From contig JAFAFP010000005.1 of NCBI GenBank assembly GCA_023423415.1, positions 1-51,097 of the forward strand: 51,097 nucleotides of DNA, in the 5' to 3' direction. Of the stretch, positions 28,983 to 37,687 are shown one piece after another. The position numbers and the translations under genes are program-made. The DNA comes from Pseudomonadota bacterium (GTDB taxonomy: Bacteria > Pseudomonadota > Alphaproteobacteria > Rhizobiales > Xanthobacteraceae). Below the pieces are notes generated by a model. The model saw only the letters and a program-made list of their open reading frames with translations, made no database searches and had not been told where the DNA came from. Within the stretch, counting starts at the first letter, position 1. The number at the start of each line of letters is the position of its first letter.

Positions 28983-30026
28983 ATGGACATTTACGCGCCT
29001 GCGGTCCTGAACCGTGTGGTTCAAGATCTTAAGTCGACGGTCATTCCGCCGTTCCTGCTCGGTCGGTACTTCCAAGAGACGTCGCTTTCGAAGGATAGCG
29101 ACACAATTTACTTCGACCAGCTCACGGGAAAGCCGCGTCTTGCTCCGTTTGTGATCCCGACGGTCGAGGGTCAGATCGTGCAGTCGCAGGGCTATACGAC
29201 CAAGTCGTTCCAGCCTGCCTACATCAAAGACAAGCGCGTGCATGAAGCCGGTAAGGCGCCGCGGCGACCTGCAGGCGCACCAATTGCGGGCCCGCTCAAT
29301 ACGGCGCAAATCGCGCAGATCAATCTGGCTTCCGATTCAGAGGATCAGATCCAGATGGTGGATCGCCGGATGGAATGGATGGCGGCCGAAGTTCTGCGCA
29401 CGGGCCGCGTTACCGTGAGCGGTGAGAAGTATCCGACAACGGTTGTGGACTTTGGTCGGGACGCTGCGCTGACTGTTACGCTCACCTCCACCGCGCGATG
29501 GAATGACTCGGCGCCGGCGATGATCGATAATCTCGAAACCTGGGCTGGCCTTATCCGCGACAAGTCCGGCTCGTCCGCCATCGACGTCGTCATGGCCAAC
29601 AATGTGTGGGGCTTCTTTCGCAAGGACAATGATGTCCGCGAATTGCTGGACAAGAACAAGAATATCTCGCCGAAGACCAATCTTGACGGCGGGCCGACCA
29701 CGGCGTCGCGTGGCGCGCAGTACAAAGGCTCAGTCGGCGATTTCAACATCTGGGTTTACGCTGAGTCGTACGTCGATGATGCTGGTGCCGTCCAGAAGTA
29801 TCTGCCCGACGATTATGTGTTGATGGTTGGTCCAGACCTCGAGGGCGTTCGACACTTCGGCCAGATCAAGGACGAAGAGGCTGGGTATCAGGCTCTCGAC
29901 TATTACCAGAAGTCCTGGATCCAGAAGGATCCCTCCGTCCGCTTTCTGATGCTGCAGTCGGCACCGTTGGTGGTGCCGTATCGCGTCAACGCGTCGCTGT
30001 CCGCTCGCGTCATCGGCGGTTCGTAA
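28983..30026 (+). CDS. Major capsid protein (lambda E family)
   Basis: A 347-residue HK97-fold capsid protein of the lambda E type: MDIYAPAVLNRVVQDLKSTV at the N-terminus, YFDQLTGKPRLAPFVIPTVE, AYIKDKRVHEAG, and the C-terminal YYQKSWIQKDPSVRFLMLQS. Its length matches lambda E (341). Hundreds of copies form the head. A strong ribosome site (AGGAGTGCC) precedes the ATG, as expected for the most abundant protein. Confidence 0.95.
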   Translation: MDIYAPAVLNRVVQDLKSTVIPPFLLGRYFQETSLSKDSDTIYFDQLTGKPRLAPFVIPTVEGQIVQSQGYTTKSFQPAYIKDKRVHEAGKAPRRPAGAPIAGPLNTAQIAQINLASDSEDQIQMVDRRMEWMAAEVLRTGRVTVSGEKYPTTVVDFGRDAALTVTLTSTARWNDSAPAMIDNLETWAGLIRDKSGSSAIDVVMANNVWGFFRKDNDVRELLDKNKNISPKTNLDGGPTTASRGAQYKGSVGDFNIWVYAESYVDDAGAVQKYLPDDYVLMVGPDLEGVRHFGQIKDEEAGYQALDYYQKSWIQKDPSVRFLMLQSAPLVVPYRVNASLSARVIGGS

Positions 30027-30054
30027 GTATATCTTTTCTGATGAGAGACGAAAA

Positions 30055-30083
30055 AGCCCCGGCGCCCGCCGGGGCTCTTTCTG
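30055..30083 (+). terminator. Intrinsic terminator after the major capsid gene
   Basis: AGCCCCGGC and its complement GCCGGGGCT make a 9-10 bp stem followed by CTTTCTGTTT. It stands inside the morphogenesis operon, right after the capsid gene. It would cut transcription of the downstream tail genes unless partly read through, so it can set the capsid-to-tail ratio. Confidence 0.78.
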
Positions 30084-30130
30084 TTTCATAAGGTAGGCAA
30101 CCAGTTTTCAAATTGAGAGGGAAAGCAATC

Positions 30131-30451
30131 ATGCAGCTTGTGGCGCTCCAGACGATCATGGGCCGGAAAACTTTGCGTGAGCCGGTAGGTGAAAGAGGTG
30201 ATGCCGATTATCGTCCCGGCAAATATCAGGATCACGTCATCCTCCCGGCCGGCGAGGGTGAGGAGCCTCGTGTGTTCGAGACGAAAGATCTCGGCATTGC
30301 GGATGAAGAGGCTGAACAACTGATCAGGTCCGGGGCCGCAAAGCGCCACACGCGGGAAGTCCTGGTTGATGCGCGTTCTCGCAGCGCGGCTTCTCAGCAG
30401 TCAGGTGGCGGCGGAGCGGGCGATAATAACGGCCAGGGCTCATCGTCTTAG
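30131..30451 (+). CDS. Hypothetical head-tail region protein (106 aa)
   Basis: MQLVALQTIMGRKTLREPVG begins a small domain (FETKDLGIADEEAEQLIRSG) with a disordered Ser/Gly-rich tail. Its place after the capsid gene matches lambda FI, which helps the DNA-terminase complex bind the procapsid, but there is no sequence evidence for that role. GAGAGGGAAAG lies before the ATG; an upstream TTG is less likely. Confidence 0.65.
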   Translation: MQLVALQTIMGRKTLREPVGERGDADYRPGKYQDHVILPAGEGEEPRVFETKDLGIADEEAEQLIRSGAAKRHTREVLVDARSRSAASQQSGGGGAGDNNGQGSSS

Positions 30452-30453
30452 TC

Positions 30454-30777
30454 ATGACACCGGCCGAGGCGCGAGAGATCTATATTGGCGAGTTGGAGGC
30501 GCATGGAGAATCCATCACTCTCCGGCGCCTTCCCTCGACGGATATCGCTGTCCGCGCTCGCGTTACCGGGTACAAACCCGATGAGATTGGCGGCGACATT
30601 ATGCAGGGCGACCGCAAAGTGATTGTGTTCGCTGATGACGTAACCTTTGATCCACCCTTGCGGCGGGGCGATAAGGTGGTCGTGCGCGGCGCATTGCTCA
30701 ATATTGCCGTTGTTGATGATAATACCCGTCGGATCGCGGGTGAGTTGATTGCGTATGAATTGGCGGCGCGCGGCTGA
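30454..30777 (+). CDS. Head-tail joining protein (FII-like position)
   Basis: A 107-residue beta-rich protein. MTPAEAREIYIGELEAHGES is followed by ITLRRLPSTDIAVRARVTGY, RKVIVFADDV and RRGDKVVVRGALLNIAVVDD, the plan of small head-tail connectors at this point in lambda-like genomes. The gene starts two bases after the previous stop and its own stop overlaps the next ATG (TGATG). The precise lambda equivalent (FII) is inferred from order. Confidence 0.72.
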   Translation: MTPAEAREIYIGELEAHGESITLRRLPSTDIAVRARVTGYKPDEIGGDIMQGDRKVIVFADDVTFDPPLRRGDKVVVRGALLNIAVVDDNTRRIAGELIAYELAARG

Positions 30778-31370
30778 TGGCGCTTCGAACCAGGATCGAT
30801 CCCTTGCAGGCGGATATCGCTGTAATTTTGCAGGAGGATCTGTCGCCTCAGGCGCAAAGCCGTGCCTTGGCCGGCTTTGCGCGTGACCAACTGGTAGAAG
30901 CGCAGCAGATCAATCGGAGTGCGCTCGGTTCGGTGCCTGGGCATCGATCGTATGTCGATGGTCGCCAAAGCGATAATCTGGATGCGGTCAAGCCGAGCGG
31001 CGTCATCGTATTCGAGTTCGACTTGCTCTCCGGGATGTTCGAATGGATCGACTTGCAGTTGATCACACATTCCCCGGTGCGATCGGGACGCTATCGACGG
31101 TCGCATATTCTTCTGGCTGATGGTGTGGAAGTGGATCCTGCGGGGCGGTCACTGGACGTGGACGAGTATGTCTATCTCAATGCCCAGCCTTATGCCCGCA
31201 AGATCGAGCGCGGTCTGTCCAAACAGGCGCCGGATGGTGTTTATCAGGGGATAGCAACGCTGGCTTCCGGCCGCTTTGGTAATCTGGCCCGCATTTCCTT
31301 CGGGTATCGCGGGTTGCACGGCGGGGACCGGCTTAACCGCCAGCCGGCGATCGTCATTCGGGTCAGGTGA
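30777..31370 (+). CDS. Tail completion/minor tail protein (Z-like position)
   Basis: A 197-residue protein. It has an early helical part (ARDQLVEAQQINRSALGSVP), then FEFDLLSGMFEWIDLQLITH, SGRYRRSHILLADGVEVDP and YVYLNAQPYARKIERGLSK. These features recur in tail completion proteins placed between FII and U in lambda-like modules. The role is inferred from order. It is coupled to both neighbours by overlap (TGATG). Confidence 0.7.
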   Translation: MALRTRIDPLQADIAVILQEDLSPQAQSRALAGFARDQLVEAQQINRSALGSVPGHRSYVDGRQSDNLDAVKPSGVIVFEFDLLSGMFEWIDLQLITHSPVRSGRYRRSHILLADGVEVDPAGRSLDVDEYVYLNAQPYARKIERGLSKQAPDGVYQGIATLASGRFGNLARISFGYRGLHGGDRLNRQPAIVIRVR

Positions 31371-31780
31371 TGGCAAGCAAGTCCGTAGTGGACGCCGTTA
31401 TGGCGCGATTGTCTTCGAATTGGTCGGGTGCGCCGGTGTTTGGCGCCAATGAACAATATGAGGCGCCTCGGGATGGATCGGTCTTCGTGCGCGTGGATTG
31501 GCCGATATCAAACAGTGAACAGGCCTCGTTCGGTGCACCAGGCCAGAATGTCTGGCGCGATGAGGGTGTGTTCAGGTTGGTCATTCATGCGCAGCGAGGC
31601 GTTGGCATCGACGCGGGACTGACCATGGCAGATGAACTTGCTGCGCTGTTTCGCGGCAAAGAGTTTTCTGGCGTGCAAACCTTCGCGCCGTCAGCGCCAG
31701 CAACGGATGATGATAGCGGGAACGGCAACTATTACATCCTCGCCGTTGCGGTTCCCTATCAGTTCGACCTGATCGGATAG
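31370..31780 (+). CDS. Tail terminator-like protein (U-like position)
   Basis: MASKSVVDAVMARLSSNWSG opens a 136-residue alpha/beta protein with RDGSVFVRVDWPISNSEQAS, VFRLVIHAQRGVGIDAG and a final strand YYILAVAVPYQFD. This is the size and pattern of phage tail terminators, which end tail-tube growth and attach the tail to the head. The ATG at 31370 overlaps the previous TGA. Confidence 0.75.
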   Translation: MASKSVVDAVMARLSSNWSGAPVFGANEQYEAPRDGSVFVRVDWPISNSEQASFGAPGQNVWRDEGVFRLVIHAQRGVGIDAGLTMADELAALFRGKEFSGVQTFAPSAPATDDDSGNGNYYILAVAVPYQFDLIG

Positions 31781-31783
31781 ACG

Positions 31784-31936
31784 ATGTTTCTTCTAATCCC
31801 AGTGCCGCCCAAATTGGTCGGATCAGCCAATTCAGCGGAGATAAGCGCATCAGAGCTTGGTCTGCTTGTTGGCCTTGCGATCGCAGTCTTTTGCGTCGGG
31901 CTTGCGGTTGGCTGGGTAACGATGCGGCGCAAGTAG
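31784..31936 (+). CDS. Small membrane protein in the tail operon (50 aa)
   Basis: MFLLIPVPPKLVGSANSAEI is followed by one membrane span (LLVGLAIAVFCVGLAVGWV) and the basic end TMRRK. It starts four bases after the tail terminator stop and sits alone before the tail tube gene. A single-span protein here is not part of the lambda plan; the function is unknown. Confidence 0.55.
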   Translation: MFLLIPVPPKLVGSANSAEISASELGLLVGLAIAVFCVGLAVGWVTMRRK

Positions 31937-32034
31937 CGCGCGTATTTCGGCTACGGCCGAAGCCCAAATCGCCCTTGGGCAAGGCGAGCGCCAGCGTCGG
32001 ATGACGCCGGCCATCCCTCAGATGGAGCCTAATC

Positions 32035-32955
32035 ATGTTCGCTTCAGGCAGCGGCACGCGTGTTGCTTACGTCCCAGAAGTCACTTTCGGCGTGACGCCG
32101 GCAACGCCGGCATTCAAGGTTCTCCGCGTGACAGGCGCGGGCCTGCGTACCACCAAGGCCACCGGCACCTCCAATGAAATCCGGGCCGACCGCAACGTCA
32201 CCGACGAGTTCATGCTCGGGCAGGACGTTGCCGGCGCCTACAATTTCGAGATGTCCTACGCGACATTCGACGAGCTGCTCGAGGGGCTTTTGCAGGGCGC
32301 TTGGGCGACCAACGTGTTGAAGAACGGCACGACCCCGAAATCGTTCACATTCGAGGAAACGCTCGAGCTGGGGGCAACCGACTCCTTCAGCCGCTTCAGC
32401 GGCGTCATGGTCAATTCGATGTCACTGGCAATTGCCTCGCGCGCGGCGGTGACCGGTACCTTGAACCTGATGGGGATTAAGGAAGTGGTCGACGACGCGA
32501 TCGTTGTCGATGCGACTTATGCCGCACCGAACACCAAGCCGATTTCGACCTCGTCTGCGAACGTGGCGAACCTGTCGGTTGCCGCCAGCAATCCAAAGGT
32601 TCGTACGCTCAACCTTGAGATCACCAACAACCTACGCACACGGCCTGTGGTCAACTCGCTCTATTCGGAGGAGTTCGGCTCTGGCCGCTTTGAAGTGACC
32701 GGCACGCTGGAGGCCTATTTCGAGAACTCGACGCTCTATGAGTCGGTTCTGTCGCACGGCGGCGGCGCTCTGGCGTTCACCATCGGCAACGCGGCCAACG
32801 AGAAATACACCATCTCGGTCCCGAAGATCATTTTCGGCAATGGCGAAAAGCGCGTCGGCGGAAATGACGACGATGTCATCGTCAGCCTGCCGTTCCGCGG
32901 CGTCTATGACGTCACGGAAGCCTGCACCATGAAAATCACGCGAGCGGTCGCATGA
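32035..32955 (+). CDS. Major tail tube protein
   Basis: A 306-residue protein, MFASGSGTRVAYVPEVTFGV onward, with the repeated beta pattern of tube proteins (LRTTKATGTSNEIRADRNVT, SFTFEETLELGATDSFSRFS, VTGTLEAYFENSTLYESVLS, and a last strand MKITRAVA). TSNEIRADR and the FTGTLxAYF-like segment are typical of siphovirus tube proteins. Rings of it stack to form the tail. The stop overlaps the next start (ATGA). Confidence 0.88.
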   Translation: MFASGSGTRVAYVPEVTFGVTPATPAFKVLRVTGAGLRTTKATGTSNEIRADRNVTDEFMLGQDVAGAYNFEMSYATFDELLEGLLQGAWATNVLKNGTTPKSFTFEETLELGATDSFSRFSGVMVNSMSLAIASRAAVTGTLNLMGIKEVVDDAIVVDATYAAPNTKPISTSSANVANLSVAASNPKVRTLNLEITNNLRTRPVVNSLYSEEFGSGRFEVTGTLEAYFENSTLYESVLSHGGGALAFTIGNAANEKYTISVPKIIFGNGEKRVGGNDDDVIVSLPFRGVYDVTEACTMKITRAVA

Positions 32956-33155
32956 TCCGCGTCATCACCGAGTTCTGGGGTTATCCCACCGGCAAGAAGC
33001 GCCATTTCGCTGCCGGCGAGCAGCCGTCCGACATTTCGGCCGCCTATGCCGACATGCTGCTCGGGAAGGGGTTGGCGGTTCGCACCGGACCAGCCGCAGT
33101 CGAAGCACCGCAGCCGGACGAGCCGGCCGCGCCAACCAAAGGAAAGCGCACGTGA
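32952..33155 (+). CDS. Hypothetical tail-region protein (67 aa)
   Basis: MIRVITEFWGYPTGKKRHFA is a short beta-rich start, then a helix (YADMLLGKGLAVRT) and a Pro/Ala-rich tail. It is coupled to the tail tube and chaperone genes by overlaps on both sides (ATGA and GTGA). Function unknown; small proteins of this form often precede the G/GT chaperone gene. Confidence 0.65.
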   Translation: MIRVITEFWGYPTGKKRHFAAGEQPSDISAAYADMLLGKGLAVRTGPAAVEAPQPDEPAAPTKGKRT

Positions 33156-33565
33156 AGCTGTCAGACCTCAAGATCAACTCCGACGCGGTCGAGCAGGGCG
33201 CCTGGGTCAACGATATTGCTGACATGCCGGATCTGCGCCTGAAGGTCCGCGGCTTCGGCAATGTCGACGATCGGCGCATCCAAGATTTGGAGTATCAGAA
33301 GCTGCCGCGCGCATTGAAGGTTCGTGGCAATCTCTCACCGGCCGGCCAAGACGCCATCATGACCAAGCGTCTCCTCGGCGCGATCCTGGTCGATTGGGAT
33401 GGGCTGACCGGTGATGACGACAAGCCGATTCCGTATTCGAAGGAGATGGCCGAGCAGCTCCTGAGCGACAAGCAGTACTCGCCCTTCCGCCGCGCGGTGC
33501 TGTGGGCGGCGTCGATCGTCGAATCCGAGACCAAGGAAGGTCGGGAAGAAGACGCAAAAAACTGA
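33152..33565 (+). CDS. Tail assembly chaperone, G-like (short product)
   Basis: A 137-residue protein with a GTG start overlapping the previous stop. MKLSDLKINSDAVEQGAWVN opens a conserved plan: NVDDRRIQDLEYQKLPRALK, then RLLGAILVDWDGLTG and a C-terminal LLSDKQYSPFRRAVLWAASI. It ends at a TGA directly after the slippery heptamer A AAA AAC. In lambda the equivalent gpG wraps the tape measure during tail assembly. Confidence 0.82.
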   Translation: MKLSDLKINSDAVEQGAWVNDIADMPDLRLKVRGFGNVDDRRIQDLEYQKLPRALKVRGNLSPAGQDAIMTKRLLGAILVDWDGLTGDDDKPIPYSKEMAEQLLSDKQYSPFRRAVLWAASIVESETKEGREEDAKN

Positions 33566-33906
33566 TCGACGCCCTGCTCTGGCAGATGGAGTGGGGCGAC
33601 AAGATCGAATGGCTGTACGATCTGGAAGAAGAGGACGGCAAGACGCCTGCGGCTCTCCTGCGGCAGCCGGAACTATCGCCGGATCTTGAGGCTGTTCTCA
33701 CCGCTTTCTCCCGCCTCAGCAGAGACAGAGCCGTTGGCTTCGCGATGGGGCCGCTGCCCTGGTCATCCATCGATCGCTATGCGGCTCGGCATGAGATCGA
33801 CGGGGATGAGCTTGACCGGCTGTCGTTTCTGCTGATGCGGATGGATGGCGCATATCTCAAGTTCGTGGCTGAACGATCAAAGTCCTCTGCAAAAGGCAAG
33901 TCCTGA
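33152..33906 (+). CDS. Tail assembly chaperone GT fusion by -1 frameshift (251 aa)
   Basis: Slipping back one base at 33556-33562 joins the G-like frame to the frame that runs to 33906. The added part starts LIDALLWQMEWGDKIEWLYD and includes LEAVLTAFSRLSRDRAVGFA and LSFLLMRMDGAYLKFVAERS. It has no ribosome site or sensible start of its own, as expected for a T-like extension made only by frameshifting. The total is 251 residues. Lambda gpGT recruits tube subunits to the tape measure complex. Confidence 0.8.
33556..33562 (+). promoter_or_regulatory. Programmed -1 frameshift site A AAA AAC
   Basis: The heptamer is in the right register for the G-like frame (GCA AAA AAC TGA) and is immediately followed by a TGA stop. 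A AAA AAC fits X XXY YYZ exactly. The -1 frame then stays open for 114 codons to 33906. Any stimulating structure downstream has not been worked out. Confidence 0.85.
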
Positions 33907-35910
33907 TGGCAACATCTCTCACCACGATCCGGCGGCTGCAGGTGCAGGGCGAAGCGCCTGGCGTGTCCGAGGTGACGGCCAAGCTGAAAGAGGTGTCGGC
34001 TGCACAAGAAGGTGTTGTTGCGTCCTCGATCAAGATGGAGCGCTCTACGCTATCCATGGAGCGGCGGCTGGACAGCTTGCAGCGACGCCTCGATATGGAT
34101 TATCGCGCTCAACAGCAGTTGCGTAAGGACACCGAAGATCTGACGCGGGCGCGAGATCAGGGCCTGATTTCGGTTGAGCGACACAACACACTGCTCGACC
34201 TGTCGCGCCAACGATATGGCCAAAGCGTCGGTGCAGTGAATGATAATACCAAGGCCATCACTGGTGGCGCGGCCGCGAACGATAACTTCGCCAAACGAAC
34301 AGGGCTTGCGGCATTCCAGGTTCAGAATCTGGGCTATCAGATTAACGACGTCGGCACGATGCTGGCATCGGGTTCTAGTCCCTTTCAGGTTCTGGCCACA
34401 CAAGGCGGTCAAATCTATCAGATCCTGGGAACGTCTGAACGGGGTGTAGGGGGAGCCATCAAAGGTATGGCGACCTCGCTTGTCGGGTTGCTTGGGCCGT
34501 TGGGGATGATCGGTGCTGGGATTCTGGCGCTAACAGCGGCCAGTTATGCTTTTTACAATCTTACGAAAACGGAGGGGCCATCTGTCGAAAAGCTGCTGGA
34601 TGAGCACGCACGCCTCGTCGGCGTCATCAAAGCTGCATACGACCGGCGCGCCAAATGTCCGCCAATTCGTCGACGAGGTGGCACGTATCGGCCTTGCCAA
34701 TCCGGAACTGCAGAAGGTTGCGGCCGATCTGATCAAGTCTGCGGACAGCGCCGCCACCCTCGGCATAAAACTGCGGGAAACGGACTTGATGCTGAAGCTT
34801 CTTGCCGGCGGTTCGCTCTCCGAAGCCGAAAAGAAGATGCTCGGGCTGTCGACATCGACCGGGTCGGCCGTCAGTAGTTATGAGAACCTGATCCAGCGCA
34901 CACGCGATCGCATCACTGAGCTCAATTTCGAGGCTGAGACGGCCGACCGGACTTCCGGTGCCGTGATGAAGCTGAAGTTGATGCACGACCTTGAGCGGGC
35001 GGCGAAACAAAGCAACATCTCCGACACCGGAAAGCTTCGCGCTGAGTGGGACAAGCTGGCAGACAGCATGGTGGCGGCGACGCGCGCATCGGCCGCGGCG
35101 CGGCTGCGGAACGATCTCAGTTTCGAGCGCGATCAGTTGTTCCGCAGCGACACAGACCAGAACATCGCCAATCGCCTTCGCGGCACCGGCTTGCCGGTCG
35201 ATTTCAACTCTATCGAAGCAGGCATGATCCGGGCCAATGAAGGCCTGCGCACCATGCGTGATTTGACGCTGGAGGTGGGTAGCAGCTTCCGTCGCGATTT
35301 TGAGCAAGGTCTCGACAGTGGAATGTCGAAGGCGCAGGCGTTCGGCGATGCGATGTCGAAGGCTTTGACTCGGATAGGCGATAAGCTTCTCGACATTGCG
35401 ATGAACGATGCGATCAACGGCCTGTTTCGAAATCTTGGCGGAGGAGGTGGGGGAGGCGGAATATTGAGCCTGTTCGGAGGCAACTCCACGGGCGTCGGCC
35501 TCCATATTCCCGGCGGCTTTTCTGCAGCGTTCCCGAAGCCATTCGCCAATGGCGGGGTCATGTCGTCACGCGGGCCGATGCCGCTGAACTACTATGATCG
35601 TGGCGGCATCGCCAATTCGCCGCAGGTCGCAATTTTCGGCGAGGGGCGAACGCCGGAAGCCTATGTGCCTCTGCCCGACGGACGCTCCATCCCTGTCAGC
35701 GTCGACATCCCGCAGCCGGTCGCCAACCCTGCGATGCCGCAAAACGTGCACGTGACGGTGTCGTTCGATGAGAACGGCAATCTGCAGGCCGTTATCGAAA
35801 AGACTTCGGCGCGCGTCTCGAAGGCCAGCGTCGCGAGCTTTGCCGAAAGCCCTGAGTTTGAATCTCGCGCGATCAGGGCCAACCGCGATGCGCCTTCGAA
35901 GGGAATGTGA
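33906..35910 (+). pseudogene. Tail tape measure protein, interrupted by a frameshift
   Basis: Two frames share one gene. The first, from the ATG at 33906, runs well to about residue 245 (coiled-coil start RRLDSLQRRLDMDYRAQQQL, hydrophobic LVGLLGPLGMIGAGILALTA, then EHARLVGVIKAAYD) and becomes senseless until a stop at 34877. The second takes over from about 34641 (GAPNVRQFVDEVARIGLANP) and ends at 35910 after the Gly-rich segment and FANGGVMSSRGPMPL. The total, 2005 bases, is one more than a multiple of three; an extra C in GACCGG near 34641-34644 would explain it. An intact protein of about 667 residues would fit a tail of roughly 100 nm. The stop overlaps the next GTG. Confidence 0.8.
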
Positions 35911-36557
35911 CCGTGGCGCTTCCTGCTATTCGAACTGACATCCTGTCGTCTGCCGGTTTCGAACAGCAGAACTTCGATACCACAGAGCGCCAGGAGCTGA
36001 GCCGGCAGGCCAGCGGTGTCAGCATCGGCAAAAACCTTGGCCCGGATCTGTGGTTCTGTGAGTATGGGACCAACCTGCAGAACTTCGCGAGCGCGGTGAC
36101 TTTCGAAGCCAAGCTGCGCTCGCTGGCGGGAGTGACGAAGCCTTTCTCAGCCCATGATCTTCGCCGGCCGTACCCGCTGGCACATGCCGACGGCAGTTTC
36201 AATGACACTGGTGTCGTTCACACCATCGGCGTCGATAATAAGTCGCTCCGGATTGACGGCCTCGATGCCGGCTTTCAGCTTTCGATCGGCGATTATCTCG
36301 CGTTCGATTTCGATTTTGAGCCCGGCTATTCCAGCCGCGCGCTGCATCAGGTCATGGAAGCCGCGACTGCAAATGGTGCCGGTCTGACACCCGTGTTCGA
36401 GGTCTATCCGCATATCCGGCCGGGCCTGGTCGTGTCGACGCCGGTCGTTCTGAAGAAACCTTCGGCATTGTTTACGCTGGAACCGAACAGCCGCCAGTCT
36501 CGCCTCGATGGCGTGTTGCATTCCCGCATTTCCTTCCGAGCCATACAGCACATCTGA
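35907..36557 (+). CDS. Distal tail protein-like (216 aa)
   Basis: The GTG at 35907 overlaps the tape measure stop (GTGA). The protein has TDILSSAGFEQQNFDTTERQ, then LSIGDYLAFDFDFEPGYSSR and PVFEVYPHIRPGLVVSTPVV, a beta-sandwich pattern placing it with proteins just after the tape measure that cap the tube and start the baseplate hub. The exact family is not certain. It overlaps the next ATG by one base. Confidence 0.7.
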   Translation: MTVALPAIRTDILSSAGFEQQNFDTTERQELSRQASGVSIGKNLGPDLWFCEYGTNLQNFASAVTFEAKLRSLAGVTKPFSAHDLRRPYPLAHADGSFNDTGVVHTIGVDNKSLRIDGLDAGFQLSIGDYLAFDFDFEPGYSSRALHQVMEAATANGAGLTPVFEVYPHIRPGLVVSTPVVLKKPSALFTLEPNSRQSRLDGVLHSRISFRAIQHI

Positions 36558-37225
36558 TGCGTTCATTATCGTCTGAGATCCTTGCTGCGCTCAAAGCTCG
36601 CAAGCTGGTGGCTCGTGACTTCCTCTGGATCGTCGCGCGCAATAGAGAGACTGGCGCGCCGGTGCCGGACGGATACTGGTCCGACGTTGGGCCGATCACG
36701 ACTCAGGTGATCAGCCCGGAGACGGGAGCGGCGGTCAGTCGCAAGTTTTATGGGGCCGGTGCTCTGATATCGATCTCCGACATCGTGTTGACGTCGAATA
36801 TCACGGTTCAGAACGTCACCATCTCACTGTCGCAGGTCTCCGAGCGCGTGAATGCTCTGCTGCGTCAGTACGATGTCAAACAGGCTCCGGTCGAAATTTT
36901 CCGAGGTCTATTTGATCCTGAGACGCGGGTGATGGTTGCTCCGGCGGAATACCGCTTTGTTGGCTTCGTCGACAAGGCTCCGGTGAAGACGCCAGCGGAA
37001 GGGCAGAATGGCAACGTCACGCTGACATGTGCCTCGCATACGCAGGAACTGTATCGCAGCAACACCGATACGCGTTCCGACGCTTCGCAGCGGCTCCGCA
37101 GCGCCACCGACAACTTCTATCAGGACACGACGGTCGTCGGTGAATGGGAGTTCTTCTGGGGCAAGGCAAACGGCAAGCTCGGCAATAGAAATCCCGCTGA
37201 TGCGGCCAAGCATCTGTTCAAATGA
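36557..37225 (+). CDS. Tail hub protein (DUF2163-like)
   Basis: A 222-residue protein. MRSLSSEILAALKARKLVAR opens it, with GAGALISISDIVLTSNITVQ, NALLRQYDVKQAPVEIFRG, VMVAPAEYRFVGFVDKAPVK and VTLTCASHTQELYRSN further on. This strand order recalls the DUF2163-type proteins between the distal tail and tip proteins in many alphaproteobacterial phages. The assignment rests on pattern and position. It overlaps the GNAT gene by four bases. Confidence 0.72.
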   Translation: MRSLSSEILAALKARKLVARDFLWIVARNRETGAPVPDGYWSDVGPITTQVISPETGAAVSRKFYGAGALISISDIVLTSNITVQNVTISLSQVSERVNALLRQYDVKQAPVEIFRGLFDPETRVMVAPAEYRFVGFVDKAPVKTPAEGQNGNVTLTCASHTQELYRSNTDTRSDASQRLRSATDNFYQDTTVVGEWEFFWGKANGKLGNRNPADAAKHLFK

Positions 37226-37683
37226 TCCGGCCGGCCAACACTTTTGATCGCGACCAGGCTGTCCTGTTGCTGAAGGCCTCGCGCATTGGCGCGGGGTTCG
37301 ATACGCCAGCGGGGCCAACCGGGTTCGTGTTTCCGTTCGAGGCCGCCTATGCGGCGCGATTGTTTGAGCATCATCTGTGCGCGCCTAAAGCCTATGCTCT
37401 GGTGCATGAGGTCGATGGTATTGCGCAAGGTCTTCTCCTTGCGACGGCATTCGAACATCCATTCGGGCCTGTCTGGCTCGCAAAAGAGACAGTCTGGTGG
37501 ATCCAGCCAGCGCATCGCGGTCGAGCAGCCATTCTAATGCTGGACGCCTATGAAGCGTGGGCAGCCGAGCAGGGATGCCAATTCATCGGCATGGCCGGCA
37601 TGGGCGAGGACCCTGATGTTGCCAAACTCTACCGTCGGCGCGGCTACAAGGTCGCGGAAACACACTTCCTGAAACCGGTCTGA
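37222..37683 (+). CDS. GNAT-fold acetyltransferase-like protein in the tail module
   Basis: A 153-residue protein with a GNAT core: GIAQGLLLATAFEHPFG, KETVWWIQPAHRGRAAILML with the acetyl-CoA loop (Q-P-A-H-R-G-R-A), EAWAAEQGCQFIGMAGMGED and KLYRRRGYKVAETHFLKPV. The residues for acetyl-CoA binding seem intact. In the lambda plan this slot holds K/I-type tail proteins; here the position is taken by a probable acetyltransferase whose target is unknown. Translation is coupled by ATGA. Confidence 0.8.
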   Translation: MIRPANTFDRDQAVLLLKASRIGAGFDTPAGPTGFVFPFEAAYAARLFEHHLCAPKAYALVHEVDGIAQGLLLATAFEHPFGPVWLAKETVWWIQPAHRGRAAILMLDAYEAWAAEQGCQFIGMAGMGEDPDVAKLYRRRGYKVAETHFLKPV

Positions 37684-37687
37684 AGTA

